Positions 39,573 to 48,887 of a stretch of DNA of 49,745 bases are shown here, in pieces. This DNA is from Ancylobacter sonchi (GTDB taxonomy: Bacteria > Pseudomonadota > Alphaproteobacteria > Rhizobiales > Xanthobacteraceae): positions 1 through 49,745 of the forward strand of contig NZ_JAHBGF010000031.1 in assembly GCF_018390695.1 (NCBI RefSeq), given 5' to 3'. The notes under the pieces were generated by a model. The model ran no database searches and was not told where the DNA came from. It saw nothing but the letters and a program-made list of their open reading frames with translations. Every line of letters starts with the position of its first letter. Positions within the stretch are counted from its first letter, which is position 1. Both the position numbers and the translations under genes were made by a program.

Positions 39573-40757
39573 ATGCCCATCGCCCTCTTCGCCCTTACCG
39601 TGGCGGCCTATGCCATCGGCACCACGGAATTCGTCATTGTCGGCCTGCTGCCGACCGTCGCCGCCGACCTTCATATCGACCTGCCGCTCGCCGGCCTGAT
39701 CGTCTCCGTCTACGCGCTTGGCGTCACCTTCGGCGCGCCGGTGCTCACCGCGCTGACCGGCCGCGCGCCGCGCAAGGCGCTGCTGCTCGGCCTGATGGCG
39801 CTGTTCATCGCCGGCAATGCCGGCGCGGCGCTGAGCCCTGACTATGCCAGCCTGCTGGTGGCGCGGGTGATCTCCGCCTTCGCCCATGGCGTGTTCTTCT
39901 CGGTCGGCGCCACCATCGCCGCCGACCTCGTCGCTCCCAATCGCCGCGCCTCGGCCATCGCCATGATGTTCATGGGACTGACGGTCGCCATCGTCACCGG
40001 CGTGCCGCTCGGTACCTTCATCGGCCAGAGTTTCGGCTGGCGCGCCACCTTCGCCGGCGTCGCGGTGCTCGGCGCGGTGGCCTTCCTCGCCATTGCCGTG
40101 CTGCTGCCGTCCAAGCTGTCCCGGCCGGAGCCGGCCAGGCTTGCCGACCAGTTCAAGGTGCTGGCGAGCGGGCGCCTGCTCATCGTCTTCGCCATGACCG
40201 CGCTCGGCTATGGCGGCACCTTCGTCGCCTTCACCTATCTGGCAGTGATCCTCGAGACCGTCACCGGCTTCGATGCCGGCGCGGTCAGCCTGATCCTGGT
40301 GCTGTACGGCGCCGCCATCGCCGCCGGCAACCTGATCGGCGGGCGCATCGCCGACCGCGATCCGGTCAAGGCGCTGACCGGGCTGTTCGCGGCGCAGGCG
40401 GTGGTGCTGGCGCTGTTCGGCTTCACCATGTCGGCGCCGCTGGCGGCGCTGGCGACCCTCGTCGCGCTCGGCTTCCTGTCCTTCGCCAATGTGCCCGGCC
40501 TGCAGATCTATGTCGTCGAGCTCTCCCGGCTGTACCGGCCCGGTGCCGTCGACGTCGCCTCGGCGCTGAACATCGCCGCCTTCAACCTCGGCATCGCCAT
40601 CGGCGCCTGGGTCGGCGGGCGGGTGGTCGCCTCGCCCTTCGGCCTGGAGGCAACGCCGTTTGTCGGCGCCGGGCTGGTGGCGGTGGCGCTCGGGCTCACC
40701 ATATGGAGTGGTGTGCTCGACCGGCGTGCCGACGCGACCGCCGCGCAGGCGGTGTGA
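39573..40757 (+). CDS. MFS transporter, drug/sugar exporter (AraJ/YdhP type)
   Basis: 394 aa with 12 predicted membrane helices. The family start 'LFALTVAAYAIGTTEFVIVG' with 'LLPTVAADL' is distinctive for the AraJ/CmlA-type DHA1 subgroup. 'VYALGVTFGAPVLTALTGR', 'ARVISAFAHGVFFSVGATI' and 'GALIGG'-type loop 'NLIGGRIADRDPVKALTGL' follow. Such pumps export antibiotics, sugars or other small molecules. It is divergent from LysR, and a TetR gene starts 149 bases downstream. Confidence 0.92.
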   Translation: MPIALFALTVAAYAIGTTEFVIVGLLPTVAADLHIDLPLAGLIVSVYALGVTFGAPVLTALTGRAPRKALLLGLMALFIAGNAGAALSPDYASLLVARVISAFAHGVFFSVGATIAADLVAPNRRASAIAMMFMGLTVAIVTGVPLGTFIGQSFGWRATFAGVAVLGAVAFLAIAVLLPSKLSRPEPARLADQFKVLASGRLLIVFAMTALGYGGTFVAFTYLAVILETVTGFDAGAVSLILVLYGAAIAAGNLIGGRIADRDPVKALTGLFAAQAVVLALFGFTMSAPLAALATLVALGFLSFANVPGLQIYVVELSRLYRPGAVDVASALNIAAFNLGIAIGAWVGGRVVASPFGLEATPFVGAGLVAVALGLTIWSGVLDRRADATAAQAV

Positions 40758-40906
40758 GACCAGTCACGGCAACGCTTCGGCGGGCAGCGCGCCGCCCCGA
40801 TGGTCCGGCCCGGCTATCTCTGATTTGCATCATGAATAAAAAATGGTGTTTACAGAGAGCGGGCGGAGCCAGCGGGGTCGGCACACCCGACGGAGGTGAA
40901 GTTAAA

Positions 40907-41524
40907 TTGCGTGTTACCCGGGAAAAGGTCGCCGAGCATCGGCGCGCAATCCTCGATACCGCCTCGCGGCTGTTTCGGGAGCGCGGCTTCGGCGATGTCG
41001 GGGTTGCCGAGATCATGCAGGCAAGCGGCCTGACCCACGGCGCCTTCTATGGCCATTTTCGCTCCAAGGCGCATCTGGCTGAGGAAGCCTGCCGCGACGC
41101 CTTCCTGAAGAGCCGCGCCGAATGGAGCGCGGTGCCCAGCCTGTGGTCGATCATCGAGCGCTATGTCTCGATCCTCCACCGCGACGCCCCGTCCAAGGGT
41201 TGCCCGATGTCGGCCTTCGGCGCCGAGATCGCCCGGCAGCCGGAACATGTGCAGAGCCAATATGCCGACGGGCTGCGCCATCAGCTCGGGCGGATCGCCG
41301 AGTTGCTGCCTCCCGGCGGCACGCCGGAAGAGCGGCACGCCGATTCGATCACGCTGATGGCCTCGATGGTCGGCGCCATCACTCTGGCGCGCGGCCTGTC
41401 CTCGACCGACCAGGCGCTTTCCGAGGAGATCCTCGCCTCGGTGCGCGATTCGCTGCGCCGGCATGTGATCGAGGAGCACGGCACCGCCAAGGCCTGCGTT
41501 CAAACGGGAGAGGCCGCCGAATAG
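40907..41524 (+). CDS. TetR/AcrR-family transcriptional regulator
   Basis: 205 aa from a TTG at 40907, chosen because GGAGGTG stands nine bases before it. The open frame extends upstream over the MFS tail, and an ATG at 40832 is the alternative. The helix-turn-helix 'RRAILDTASRLFRERGFGDV', 'GVAEIMQASGLTHGAFYGHF' and 'RSKAHLAEEACRDAF' is classical TetR. The C-terminal ligand domain carries a GCPMSAFGAEIARQ block, seen in NemR/AcrR-like regulators with a sensing Cys. A hairpin at its stop codon may end transcription. Confidence 0.9.
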   Translation: MRVTREKVAEHRRAILDTASRLFRERGFGDVGVAEIMQASGLTHGAFYGHFRSKAHLAEEACRDAFLKSRAEWSAVPSLWSIIERYVSILHRDAPSKGCPMSAFGAEIARQPEHVQSQYADGLRHQLGRIAELLPPGGTPEERHADSITLMASMVGAITLARGLSSTDQALSEEILASVRDSLRRHVIEEHGTAKACVQTGEAAE

Positions 41525-41530
41525 GCGGCC
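41512..41530. terminator. Hairpin at the TetR stop codon
   Basis: GGCCGCC-GAATA-GGCGGCC, perfect 7-bp arms, including the stop codon. It stands between the convergent TetR and dctM genes. No clear T-run follows. Confidence 0.4.
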
Positions 41531-41560
41531 CCTCGATCTCTTCGATGAGCCGGCGCCGCC

Positions 41561-42841
41561 TCAGCGGAACATCGCCGGCAGCCAGAGCGACAGCGCCGGC
41601 ACATAGGTGACCAGCAGCAGCACGAACACGCTCGCCCCGAAGAACGGCCAGATGGTGCGCATCGCCTCGCGTATGCTGATGCCGCCGACCGCGCAGCCGA
41701 CGAACAGCACCGTCCCGACCGGCGGCGTGTTCAGCCCGATGCCGGCGTTGAGGATCATCACCACGCCGAAATGCACCGGGTCGATGCCGAACGCCTTCAC
41801 CACCGGCAGCAGCACCGGCGTGCAGATGATGATCATCGGCGCCATGTCCATGAAGGTGCCGAGGAACAGCAGCACGATATTGATCAGCAGCAGCACCATG
41901 ATCGGGTCTTCGGAAACCGAGCGGATCAGCGCGATGGTGGATTGCTGCACCTGGAGATAGGCCATCAGCCAGCCGAACGACGCCGCCGCGCCGATCACCA
42001 AGAGCACCATCGCCGTGGTGCGCACCGCGCCCAGCGTCGCCTCGACGAAGCCCGACCAGTCGAGTTCGCGATAGACCAGCACCGCCACCAGCAGCGCATA
42101 GAGCACCGCGATGCAGGAGCTCTCCGTCGCGGTGAACACGCCCGAGCGCACGCCACCGAAGATGATGGCGATGAGCAAGAGCCCCGGTATCGAGGACAGG
42201 AGGTAGAAGCCCAGCTTGCCGAAGCCGGGGAACGGCTCGGAAGGATAGCCGCGGCGCTTCGCCACCCACCAGGCGGTGACCATCAGCGACAGCGCCAGCA
42301 GCAGGCCCGGCACCACGCCGGCGGTGAACAGGTCCGCCACCGAGACATTGCCGCCCGCGGCGATCGAATAGAGGATCATGTTGTGCGAGGGCGGGATCAG
42401 CAGCGCGATGATCGCCGCGTTCACCGTGACGTTCACCGCGTAGTCGCGGTCGTAGCCGCGCTTGGCCATTTGCGGGATCATCAGCCCGCCCACCGCCGAG
42501 GCATCCGCCACCGCCGAGCCGGAAATGCCGCCGAACAGCGTCGAGGCGACGATGTTCACCTGGCCGAGCCCGCCGCGCAGATGGCCGACCAGGCCGGCGG
42601 CGAAGCGGATCAGTCGCAGCGCGATGCCGCCGCGCACCATCAGATCGCCGGCGAAGATGAAGAACGGGATCGCCATCATCGCGAAGACGTTGATGCCGGA
42701 ATTCAGCTGCTGGAACACCACGATGGGCGGCAGGCCGAGATAGAGCACGGTCGCCAGCGAGGAGATGCCGAGGCAGAAGGCGATGGGGGTACCGATCGCC
42801 ATCAGCGCGACGAACGAGCCGAACAGGACGAAATGCGCCAT
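41561..42841 (-). CDS. dctM: TRAP transporter large permease (DctM family)
   Basis: 426 aa, about 12 membrane helices. 'GTPIAFCLGISSLATVLYLG', 'MMAIPFFIFAGDLMVRGGIA', 'ASTLFGGISGSAVADASAVG', 'IPPSHNMILYSIAAGGNVSV', 'LFLGTFMDMAPMIIICTPVL' and 'GIDPVHFGVVMILNAGIGLN' are the DctM signature blocks. Uses the sodium gradient to import an organic acid bound by DctP. It overlaps dctQ by one base. Hexuronate is the likely substrate because uronate genes lie next door. Confidence 0.95.
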   Translation of the reverse strand: MAHFVLFGSFVALMAIGTPIAFCLGISSLATVLYLGLPPIVVFQQLNSGINVFAMMAIPFFIFAGDLMVRGGIALRLIRFAAGLVGHLRGGLGQVNIVASTLFGGISGSAVADASAVGGLMIPQMAKRGYDRDYAVNVTVNAAIIALLIPPSHNMILYSIAAGGNVSVADLFTAGVVPGLLLALSLMVTAWWVAKRRGYPSEPFPGFGKLGFYLLSSIPGLLLIAIIFGGVRSGVFTATESSCIAVLYALLVAVLVYRELDWSGFVEATLGAVRTTAMVLLVIGAAASFGWLMAYLQVQQSTIALIRSVSEDPIMVLLLINIVLLFLGTFMDMAPMIIICTPVLLPVVKAFGIDPVHFGVVMILNAGIGLNTPPVGTVLFVGCAVGGISIREAMRTIWPFFGASVFVLLLVTYVPALSLWLPAMFR

Positions 42842-43461
42842 CACACCACCTCCGGGGTCGCGGTATCGGCGGCGATCTCGACGCCGAGCAGCGTGTCGAC
42901 CAGCCGTTCGGCGGCGAACAGCGCGATGAGGATGCCGCCGAGCACCAGCGGGAAGAAGTCCACGCCGCCCGGCCAGCCGAGCACCGGGATGGTCGCGGTC
43001 CAGGTGCCGATGGCGAGCTTGGCGCCGTACCAGGCCATGGCGATGCCGAAGGCCGCCACCAAGGCGAGGTTGACCAGGTCCATCGTCCGCTGCGCCCAGG
43101 GCGGCGAGATGTGATGGAATAGGTCGAGCCCGAGATGCACGCTGTCGCGCACGCCGACGGCGGCGCCGAGCAGGATGAACCAGCTCATGAACTGCAGCGA
43201 CAGCGGCTCCGCCCAATTGGGCGTGTCGTTCAGTATGTAGCGGCCGAACACCTGCCAGCCGACCACGGCGGTCATGATGACCAGGAGGGTGCCCGAGATC
43301 CACAGCGACACCGTGGACAAGACGCCGAGCACCCGGCGAACCACGCGAAGAGCCTGCATCGTGCCTCCGGCCTCCGGTTCGCTTGCGGGCGCTCCGGCCC
43401 GCACCGCGCCATTGGCGGGGGCGGGCCAGCCGGCCTTCGCCGGCGAGAGCGGCGCGCTCAT
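42841..43461 (-). CDS. dctQ: TRAP transporter small permease (DctQ family)
   Basis: 206 aa. Four membrane helices: '[20 protein letters not shown]', '[19 protein letters not shown]', '[20 protein letters not shown]' and '[19 protein letters not shown]'. '[20 protein letters not shown]' is the conserved DctQ block. An N-terminal ~34-residue Ala/Pro/Gly tail is unusual and may be over-called; an internal ATG (residue 35) is the alternative. The ATG at 43461 overlaps the dctP stop (ATGA). Confidence 0.92.
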   Translation of the reverse strand: MSAPLSPAKAGWPAPANGAVRAGAPASEPEAGGTMQALRVVRRVLGVLSTVSLWISGTLLVIMTAVVGWQVFGRYILNDTPNWAEPLSLQFMSWFILLGAAVGVRDSVHLGLDLFHHISPPWAQRTMDLVNLALVAAFGIAMAWYGAKLAIGTWTATIPVLGWPGGVDFFPLVLGGILIALFAAERLVDTLLGVEIAADTATPEVV

Positions 43462-44435
43462 TGGACGGCCTGGATGCGGGTCACCAGATCCTTCATCTTC
43501 GGATCGGTGACAAAGCTGTCATAGACCGGCTTCATCGCTTCGATGAACGGCGTCTTGTCGACGGTGAACACCTTCACGCCGGCATTGCGGACCTTCTCCT
43601 CCGACGCCTTCTCGCGCGCCAGCCACAGCTCGCGCATCTTGGCCACGGATTCCCTCGCCGCCTGGCGGACGATCTTCTGGTCTTCCGGCGACAGCTTGTC
43701 CCAGCTCACCTTGGAGATCACCAGCGCCTCGGGGGCCAGCGAGTGTTCGGTGAGGGTGTAGTTCTTCGCCACCTCGAAATGCCGCGAGGATTCGTAGGAC
43801 GGCCAGTTGTTCTCGGCGCCGTCAACCACGCCGGTCTCCAGCGAGGAATAAACCTCGCCGAACGGCATCGGCGTCGCATTGGCACCGAAGGCCTTCATCA
43901 TCGCGATCCACAGATCCGACTGCTGCACGCGGATCTTCATGCCCTTGAGGTCGGCCACCGACTTCACCGGCTTCTTGGTGGTGTAGAAGCTGCGCGCGCC
44001 GGAATCGTAGAAGGCGAGACCGACGAGACCGTGCGGCTCGAAGGCGGCCAGGATCTCGTCGCCGATCGGCCCGTCCACCACCTTGTGCATGTGATCGACC
44101 GAGCGGAACAGGAACGGCAGGCCGAGCACCTGGGTCTGCGGCACCAGATTGTTGAACGGCGCGGTGTTGACGCGGTTCATGTCGATGACGCCGAAGCGGG
44201 TCTGCTCGATGGTGTCCTTCTCGCTGCCGAGCGAGGCGTTGTTGAACACCTGAACGTCGAGCCGCCCGTTGGTGCGCTCCTTCACCAGCTTGCCCATGTA
44301 GATGACCGCCTCGACGGTCGGGTAGCCGTCAGGATGGATGTCGGCGGAGCGCAGCACCGTCTGGGCGCTCGCGGTGGCGACGGAGCAGGACAGGGCCAGA
44401 GCTGCAGCCAGCCCCAGAATGCGTGGCGTATTCAT
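43458..44435 (-). CDS. dctP: TRAP transporter substrate-binding protein (DctP family)
   Basis: 325 aa. The signal peptide '[18 protein letters not shown]' is cleaved before QTV. '[18 protein letters not shown]' is the family start, with '[18 protein letters not shown]', '[20 protein letters not shown]', '[20 protein letters not shown]' and '[18 protein letters not shown]'. The conserved Arg in KIRVQ binds the substrate carboxylate. The start has a strong AAGGAGG. First gene of dctPQM. It has a clear promoter with a palindrome in its spacer. Confidence 0.95.
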   Translation of the reverse strand: MNTPRILGLAAALALSCSVATASAQTVLRSADIHPDGYPTVEAVIYMGKLVKERTNGRLDVQVFNNASLGSEKDTIEQTRFGVIDMNRVNTAPFNNLVPQTQVLGLPFLFRSVDHMHKVVDGPIGDEILAAFEPHGLVGLAFYDSGARSFYTTKKPVKSVADLKGMKIRVQQSDLWIAMMKAFGANATPMPFGEVYSSLETGVVDGAENNWPSYESSRHFEVAKNYTLTEHSLAPEALVISKVSWDKLSPEDQKIVRQAARESVAKMRELWLAREKASEEKVRNAGVKVFTVDKTPFIEAMKPVYDSFVTDPKMKDLVTRIQAVQ

Positions 44436-44547
44436 CAGGTTTCCTCCTTGTGAGATCGCTCGTACGGTCGACGATGCCCGCCGCTCGAGGCGGCCTGCAC
44501 CGCCGCCGCCCGCTTTTTTGCGGGGCTGGCGACGTCGTTGGTATCGA

Positions 44548-44577
44548 ACTAAAGCGCTAATGCATTAGTGGTGTCAA
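44548..44577 (-). promoter_or_regulatory. dctP promoter with operator palindrome
   Basis: TTGACA (44577-44572), 18-base spacer, TTTAGT (44553-44548). The perfect palindrome CTAATGCATTAG (44557-44568) fills the spacer, where a bound repressor would block RNA polymerase. The rest of the 304-base gap 44436-44739 holds no gene I can see; short open frames there lack ribosome binding sites. Confidence 0.65.
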
Positions 44578-44739
44578 TTGCCGGAAACAGTGGTCTTGAA
44601 GAGCTATTGATCTATCGAAACTCTGCATCCCGGATGCATGCACATCCCTGCCGGAGACCCACTGCAACGAGTTCGCGACGAGCCTCATCGTATGTCACCG
44701 CACTGGTCTGCGGGTAGGCGGGAACCCCAAGGCTGGTCC

Positions 44740-45549
44740 TCACACGAGGACCGACTGGTCCCCCGCGATGGTTTGCGGCTCCCAAGCGACAACACGCAGA
44801 TCGAAGCCGCCGACTCCGGGAAACTCGATGCGGGCCTCCTCGCCGATGCGCACGTCATGCACCCCGGTGGTCATGCCGGTGAGCACGATGTCGCCGGCCT
44901 TGAGGGAGCGGCCGCGCGAAGCGAGCTGGGCGATGAGGAAGGCGACGGATTCATAGGGACCGCCGGCGACGCGCGCCGCGTTCCCTTCCCCCGCCAGCAC
45001 GCCGCCGATCAGCGTGCGGGAGACGAGGCGCTCCCAGTCGCCGGCCGTCCCCGGTGGGATCGCCGGACCGATGAGGGCGCCGGCATTGTTGCCGTGATCG
45101 GCGATCACCGCCCCCGGCCCGAGATCGTTGATGCTGGCGAGCGGGCTGGAGGCGATCTCCGAGCCGGCATGCAGCGTGGCGAAACCGGCAATGTCCGCGG
45201 CCGAGACCGGCCCTTCCGGCGCATCGGCGGTGAGCCGCACCACGAATTCCGCCTCGATGGCCTTGAAGCCGCCGGCATAGACGAACACGTCGACGCTGCC
45301 GCCGTCGGGCACTTCCTGCACCGCATCGGTGAACACCGGCCCGACGAGGCGCGGCGCGTCGTAGCGCTCGCGAAAGCCCGGCGCGATGCCCGCCACCTTC
45401 CAGCCGGCGAGGCGGCGCGGGGTCAGCCGCAGCACCTCTTCCTGCACCGCATAGGCCGCGGAGAGGCTGGCGGGCAGCTCGCCCGGAAACCCCGCCAGCG
45501 CGCGCGCCTCGCGCCGTGCCGCGACAAATTCCTCTGCCGTGCTGGGCAT
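44740..45549 (-). CDS. FAH-family hydratase/hydrolase (2-keto-4-pentenoate hydratase-like)
   Basis: 269 aa. The MhpD-like block order is visible: 'AYAVQEEVLRLTPRRLAGWK' and 'GWKVAG' early, the metal-binding acids in 'GGFKAIEAEFVVRLTADAP', 'FATLHAGSEIASSP', 'RVAGGPYESVAFLIAQLA' and 'GDIVLTGMTTGVHDVRIGEE'. Members hydrate or hydrolyse 2-keto acids using a divalent metal. Next to hexuronate genes it may act on a keto-deoxy sugar acid, but the reaction cannot be assigned. ATG 45549 follows GGGGAG. It is divergent from the GntR gene. Confidence 0.85.
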   Translation of the reverse strand: MPSTAEEFVAARREARALAGFPGELPASLSAAYAVQEEVLRLTPRRLAGWKVAGIAPGFRERYDAPRLVGPVFTDAVQEVPDGGSVDVFVYAGGFKAIEAEFVVRLTADAPEGPVSAADIAGFATLHAGSEIASSPLASINDLGPGAVIADHGNNAGALIGPAIPPGTAGDWERLVSRTLIGGVLAGEGNAARVAGGPYESVAFLIAQLASRGRSLKAGDIVLTGMTTGVHDVRIGEEARIEFPGVGGFDLRVVAWEPQTIAGDQSVLV

Positions 45550-45582
45550 TTAAAGCTCCCCAAGACGCTTGCATCGTTTTTG

Positions 45583-45613
45583 GTATGGTAGATACTGCCT
45601 CTAGTATGGTAGA
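45583..45613. promoter_or_regulatory. Tandem GTATGGTAGA repeat, 21-base spacing
   Basis: GTATGGTAGA at 45583 and again at 45604, one copy every two helix turns. A nested dyad ATACT-N6-AGTAT lies between them. It stands between the divergent FAH and GntR genes, so it is a probable GntR operator controlling both. Confidence 0.6.
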
Positions 45614-45656
45614 ACGTCAAGCAGCAATCGACCCCCGCAGCCAGGAGTAGCCCAAG

Positions 45657-46334
45657 GTGAACGTGGAGACCGGCGAGGTCGCGGAATCGAGCGCGCGGCG
45701 CATCGAGCGCGAGATTCGCAAGGCGATCATCACACTGGACATCCTGCCCGGCGCGCCGCTGTCCGAGCAGGAGATCGCCGAGCGCTATCAGGTCTCGCGC
45801 CAGCCGGTGCGCGAGGCCTTCATCGCGCTGGCCCGCGCCGGACTGGTCGAGATCCTGCCGCGCCGCGGCACTTTCGTGGTGAAGATCTCGCTCGACCGCA
45901 TGCTGGAGGCCCGCTTCATCCGCGAGACGCTGGAGGCCGGCATCGTGCGCCGCGCCTGCGAGCGCTTCGACGCCCGCATCCGCACCCGCATCGACTTCTA
46001 TCTCGACGCACAGCAGGTCGCCGCCGAGGCCGGCCGGCACTACGAGTTCCAGCGCGCCGACGAGCGTTTCCACGCCGCGCTCGCCGAGGGGGCGGGCTGC
46101 CCGACCGCCTGGTCGGTGATCGACGACATCAAGGCGCATATGGATCGGGTGTGCCACCTCACCCTCCCCTCGGCGACGGCGCTGCCGCAGCTGGTCGACC
46201 AGCACCGCGCCATCCTCGCCGCCATCGACGCCCGCGCGCCCGACCGCGCCGAGGCGGAACTGAAGGCGCATCTGTCGGAGATCCTCAAGGCCCTGCCGCA
46301 GGTGCGCGCCGCCCATTCCGACCTGTTCATCTGA
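45657..46334 (+). CDS. GntR-family regulator with FCD domain
   Basis: 225 aa. GTG start with CAGGAG upstream. The winged helix is 'ARRIEREIRKAIITLDILPG', 'APLSEQEIAERYQVSRQPVR' and 'EAFIALARAGLVEILPRRGT', then an FCD ligand domain ('MLEARFIRETLEAGIVRRAC', 'QLVDQHRAILAAIDARAP'). FadR/GntR-FCD regulators respond to organic acids. Here the genes around it (TRAP, Kdu, Udh) make a hexuronate or its breakdown product the likely effector, as in GguR-type regulation of galacturonate genes. The identity is inferred from context. Confidence 0.9.
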   Translation: MNVETGEVAESSARRIEREIRKAIITLDILPGAPLSEQEIAERYQVSRQPVREAFIALARAGLVEILPRRGTFVVKISLDRMLEARFIRETLEAGIVRRACERFDARIRTRIDFYLDAQQVAAEAGRHYEFQRADERFHAALAEGAGCPTAWSVIDDIKAHMDRVCHLTLPSATALPQLVDQHRAILAAIDARAPDRAEAELKAHLSEILKALPQVRAAHSDLFI

Positions 46335-46384
46335 CCCATTCCGACAGGGCCGGCCAACGGCCCGACCACGCCAGGGAGAGAGCC

Positions 46385-47224
46385 ATGGATCTTCGCCACG
46401 CCATCCATCCGGATCAGGCCGAAGCCCTCGACACGACCGGCCTGCGCCGGCATTTCCTGATCGACACCGTATTCGAGGCGGGCAGGATGCGCGCCACCTA
46501 TACCCATTATGATCGGATGATCGTGCTCGGCATCGCACCGGCGGGCGCAGCGCTCGCCTTCGACGCCACACTCGCCAAGGTGGCCGGCAGCGAGCATTTC
46601 CTTGAGCGGCGGGAGCTCGGCGGCATCAATGTTGGCACCGGGCCGCTGAAGGTGGTCGCCGACGGCGAGAGCTTCGTCGTCGCGCCGCAGGAGGCGCTCT
46701 ATCTCGGCATGGGCTACCGGGAGGTGAAGTTCGAGAACCTCGATCCGGCGCGGCCCGGACGCCTCTACGCCAATTCCGCCCCGGCGCATCAGCGCCACCC
46801 CAGCCGGGTGGTGCGCCAGGCCGAGGCCTCGCCGCAGCCGCTCGGCGCGCTGGAGACCTCGAACAAGCGCACCATCTTCAAATATCTGCACCCCGGCGTG
46901 CTGCCCACCTGCCAGATCGTCATGGGCCTGACCCGGCTGGAAGGTGGCAGCGTGTGGAACACCATGCCGGCCCACACCCATGACCGGCGCATGGAATCCT
47001 ATTTCTACTTCGAGGTGCCCCAGGACAGCTTCGTGCTGCATCTGATGGGCCGGCCGGAGGAAACCCGCCACCTGGTGGTGCGCAACGAGCAGGCTGTGCT
47101 CTCGCCGCCCTGGTCGATCCATTCCGGCGCCGGCACCGGCTCCTATGCCTTCATCTGGGCGATGGCCGGCGACAACCAGTCCTTCGCCGACATGGACTTC
47201 GTGCCGATGGGAGAGCTGAAGTGA
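46385..47224 (+). CDS. kduI: 5-dehydro-4-deoxy-D-glucuronate isomerase
   Basis: 279 aa, as in E. coli (278). Isomerises 5-keto-4-deoxyuronate, from pectin or uronate breakdown, to 2,5-diketo-3-deoxygluconate. The N-terminal 'DLRHAIHPDQAEALDTTGLR' and the Zn site His197, His199, Glu204 (AHTHDRRMESYFYFE) with His246 (WSIHSGAG) are intact. 'LGMGYREVKFENLDPARPGR' is the usual family block. The start has GGGAGAG. It overlaps kduD by four bases (GTGA). Confidence 0.97.
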   Translation: MDLRHAIHPDQAEALDTTGLRRHFLIDTVFEAGRMRATYTHYDRMIVLGIAPAGAALAFDATLAKVAGSEHFLERRELGGINVGTGPLKVVADGESFVVAPQEALYLGMGYREVKFENLDPARPGRLYANSAPAHQRHPSRVVRQAEASPQPLGALETSNKRTIFKYLHPGVLPTCQIVMGLTRLEGGSVWNTMPAHTHDRRMESYFYFEVPQDSFVLHLMGRPEETRHLVVRNEQAVLSPPWSIHSGAGTGSYAFIWAMAGDNQSFADMDFVPMGELK

Positions 47225-47985
47225 GCGTGGCGTCGCTGTTCGACCTGCACGAGCGCATCGCCCTCGTCACCGGCGCGCGCACCGGTATCGGCCGCGCCCT
47301 CGCCGAGACGCTGGCCGAGGCCGGTGCCGACGTTATCGGCCTCGGCTCGCGCGCCATGCCGGAAACCCGGCGGGCGGTGGAAGAGAAGGGCGTGCGCTTT
47401 CACGAGGTGATCCGCGACCTCGAACAGGGCGGCGACTTCGCCGCGATGCTCGCCGAGATCGCCGGGGACTTCGGCGCTCCGGACATCCTCGTCAACAATG
47501 CCGGCATCATCCGCCGCGCCGATTTCGTCGACTTCACCGAAGCGGACTGGGACACGGTGATGACGATCAACCTCAAGAGCCTGTTCTTCCTCTCGCAGGC
47601 GGTGGCGCGCAGCTGGATCGCCCACGGCGTCGAGGGGCGCATCGTCAACATCGCCTCGCTGCTCTCCTTCCAGGGCGGCATCCGCGTGCCGTCCTATACC
47701 GCCAGCAAGCACGGCGTGGTCGGCCTCACCCGGCTGATGGCCAACGAACTGGCCGGCAAGCACATTACCGTCAATGCCATCGCCCCCGGCTATATCGAGA
47801 CCGACAACACCGAGGCGCTGCGCGCCGATCCGGTGCGTAGCCGGCAAATACTTGAGCGTATCCCGGCCGGGCGCTGGGGGGTTCCCGACGATCTGAAGAC
47901 CGCCATACTGTTCCTCGCCGCCCCCGCCTCCTCCTATGTGACGGGAACGGTGGTGCCGGTGGACGGCGGCTGGCTGGCGCGCTGA
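47221..47985 (+). CDS. kduD: 2-deoxy-D-gluconate 3-dehydrogenase / KduD
   Basis: 254 aa short-chain dehydrogenase that reduces 2,5-diketo-3-deoxygluconate to 2-keto-3-deoxygluconate. GTG start overlapping kduI. 'IALVTGARTGIGRALAETLA' (TGxxxGIG), 'DILVNNAGIIRRADFVDFTE' (NNAG), catalytic Ser in 'IVNIASLLSFQGGI' and YxxxK in 'SYTASKHGVVGLTRLMANEL' are all present. 'ERIPAGRWGVPDDLKTAILF' is the KduD-specific end block. The position after kduI confirms the assignment. Confidence 0.95.
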   Translation: MSVASLFDLHERIALVTGARTGIGRALAETLAEAGADVIGLGSRAMPETRRAVEEKGVRFHEVIRDLEQGGDFAAMLAEIAGDFGAPDILVNNAGIIRRADFVDFTEADWDTVMTINLKSLFFLSQAVARSWIAHGVEGRIVNIASLLSFQGGIRVPSYTASKHGVVGLTRLMANELAGKHITVNAIAPGYIETDNTEALRADPVRSRQILERIPAGRWGVPDDLKTAILFLAAPASSYVTGTVVPVDGGWLAR

Positions 47986-47987
47986 GA

Positions 47988-48887
47988 ATGGCCGAGGATA
48001 ACGAGATGCAGGCCCGGCTGGTGATCGATAGTCGCTGCGAGATCGGCGAATCCCCACTGTGGGATGCCGCGCGGCAGGCGCTGTACTGCGTCGACATTCC
48101 CGCCGGCACGGTGTTCCGGCTGGATGTCACGACCGGCGCGACCCGCAGCTGGCAGTTCGACGCGCCCGTCGGCAGCCTCGGCCTCGCCCGGTCGGGGCGG
48201 TTCCTGGTAGCGGTCGGCGGCGACGTGATCCTGCTGGACGTCGACACCGATGCGCGGCAGCGACTTGCGACGGTGGAGCCACGCTTCCCGGAGTTCCGGC
48301 TGAACGACGGCAAGGTCGGACCGGACGGTGCCTTCTGGGTCGGCTCGATGCATGACGTCGCGCCGAGCGAACAGCGGCCGGAGGCATCGCTCTACCGGGT
48401 GAATGCCGATGGGCGGGTCGACCGCAAGATCGACGGCCTGAAAGTGTCCAACGGCCTCGCCTGGACGGCGGACGGGCGCACGCTGTTCCATACCGATTCG
48501 CGCGGCCCGTGGATCGACCGCTGGGACTTCGATCCCTCAACCGGCGCGTTGTCCGGCCGCCGCCGCCTGCGCTATCTGTCGGAAGCGGAAGGAAGGCCGG
48601 ATGGCGGCGCCTGCGACATCGCCGGGCTCTATTGGAGCTGCGGCGTCTCCGCCGGTTGCCTGAACGGCTTCGACGGCGACGGCCGGCTGGTGCGCAAGAT
48701 CGCGCTGCCGCTGCCGGCGCCCACCATGCCCTGCTTTGCCGGCGCGGGATTGACGACGCTATATCTCACCAGCTTACGCAAGGGCCTTCCGGCAGAGAAG
48801 CTGGCCGCCGCGCCCGCTTCCGGCGGCGTGCTGGCGCTGGAATTCCCAGTTGCCGGCGTGCCCGTCGGCCTGTTCGAGGACGCATGA
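47988..48887 (+). CDS. SMP-30/gluconolactonase/LRE family lactonase
   Basis: 299 aa six-bladed propeller. The metal-binding Glu lies in 'CEIGESPLWDAARQALYCVD', the Asn in 'LNDGKVGPDGAFWVGSM' and 'KVSNGLAWTADGRTLFHTDS', and an Asp in the last. Opens an aldonolactone; beside udh the likely substrate is galactaro- or glucaro-lactone, as for UxuL of hexuronate pathways. It starts two bases after the kduD stop and overlaps udh. The substrate is inferred from the operon. Confidence 0.9.
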   Translation: MAEDNEMQARLVIDSRCEIGESPLWDAARQALYCVDIPAGTVFRLDVTTGATRSWQFDAPVGSLGLARSGRFLVAVGGDVILLDVDTDARQRLATVEPRFPEFRLNDGKVGPDGAFWVGSMHDVAPSEQRPEASLYRVNADGRVDRKIDGLKVSNGLAWTADGRTLFHTDSRGPWIDRWDFDPSTGALSGRRRLRYLSEAEGRPDGGACDIAGLYWSCGVSAGCLNGFDGDGRLVRKIALPLPAPTMPCFAGAGLTTLYLTSLRKGLPAEKLAAAPASGGVLALEFPVAGVPVGLFEDA

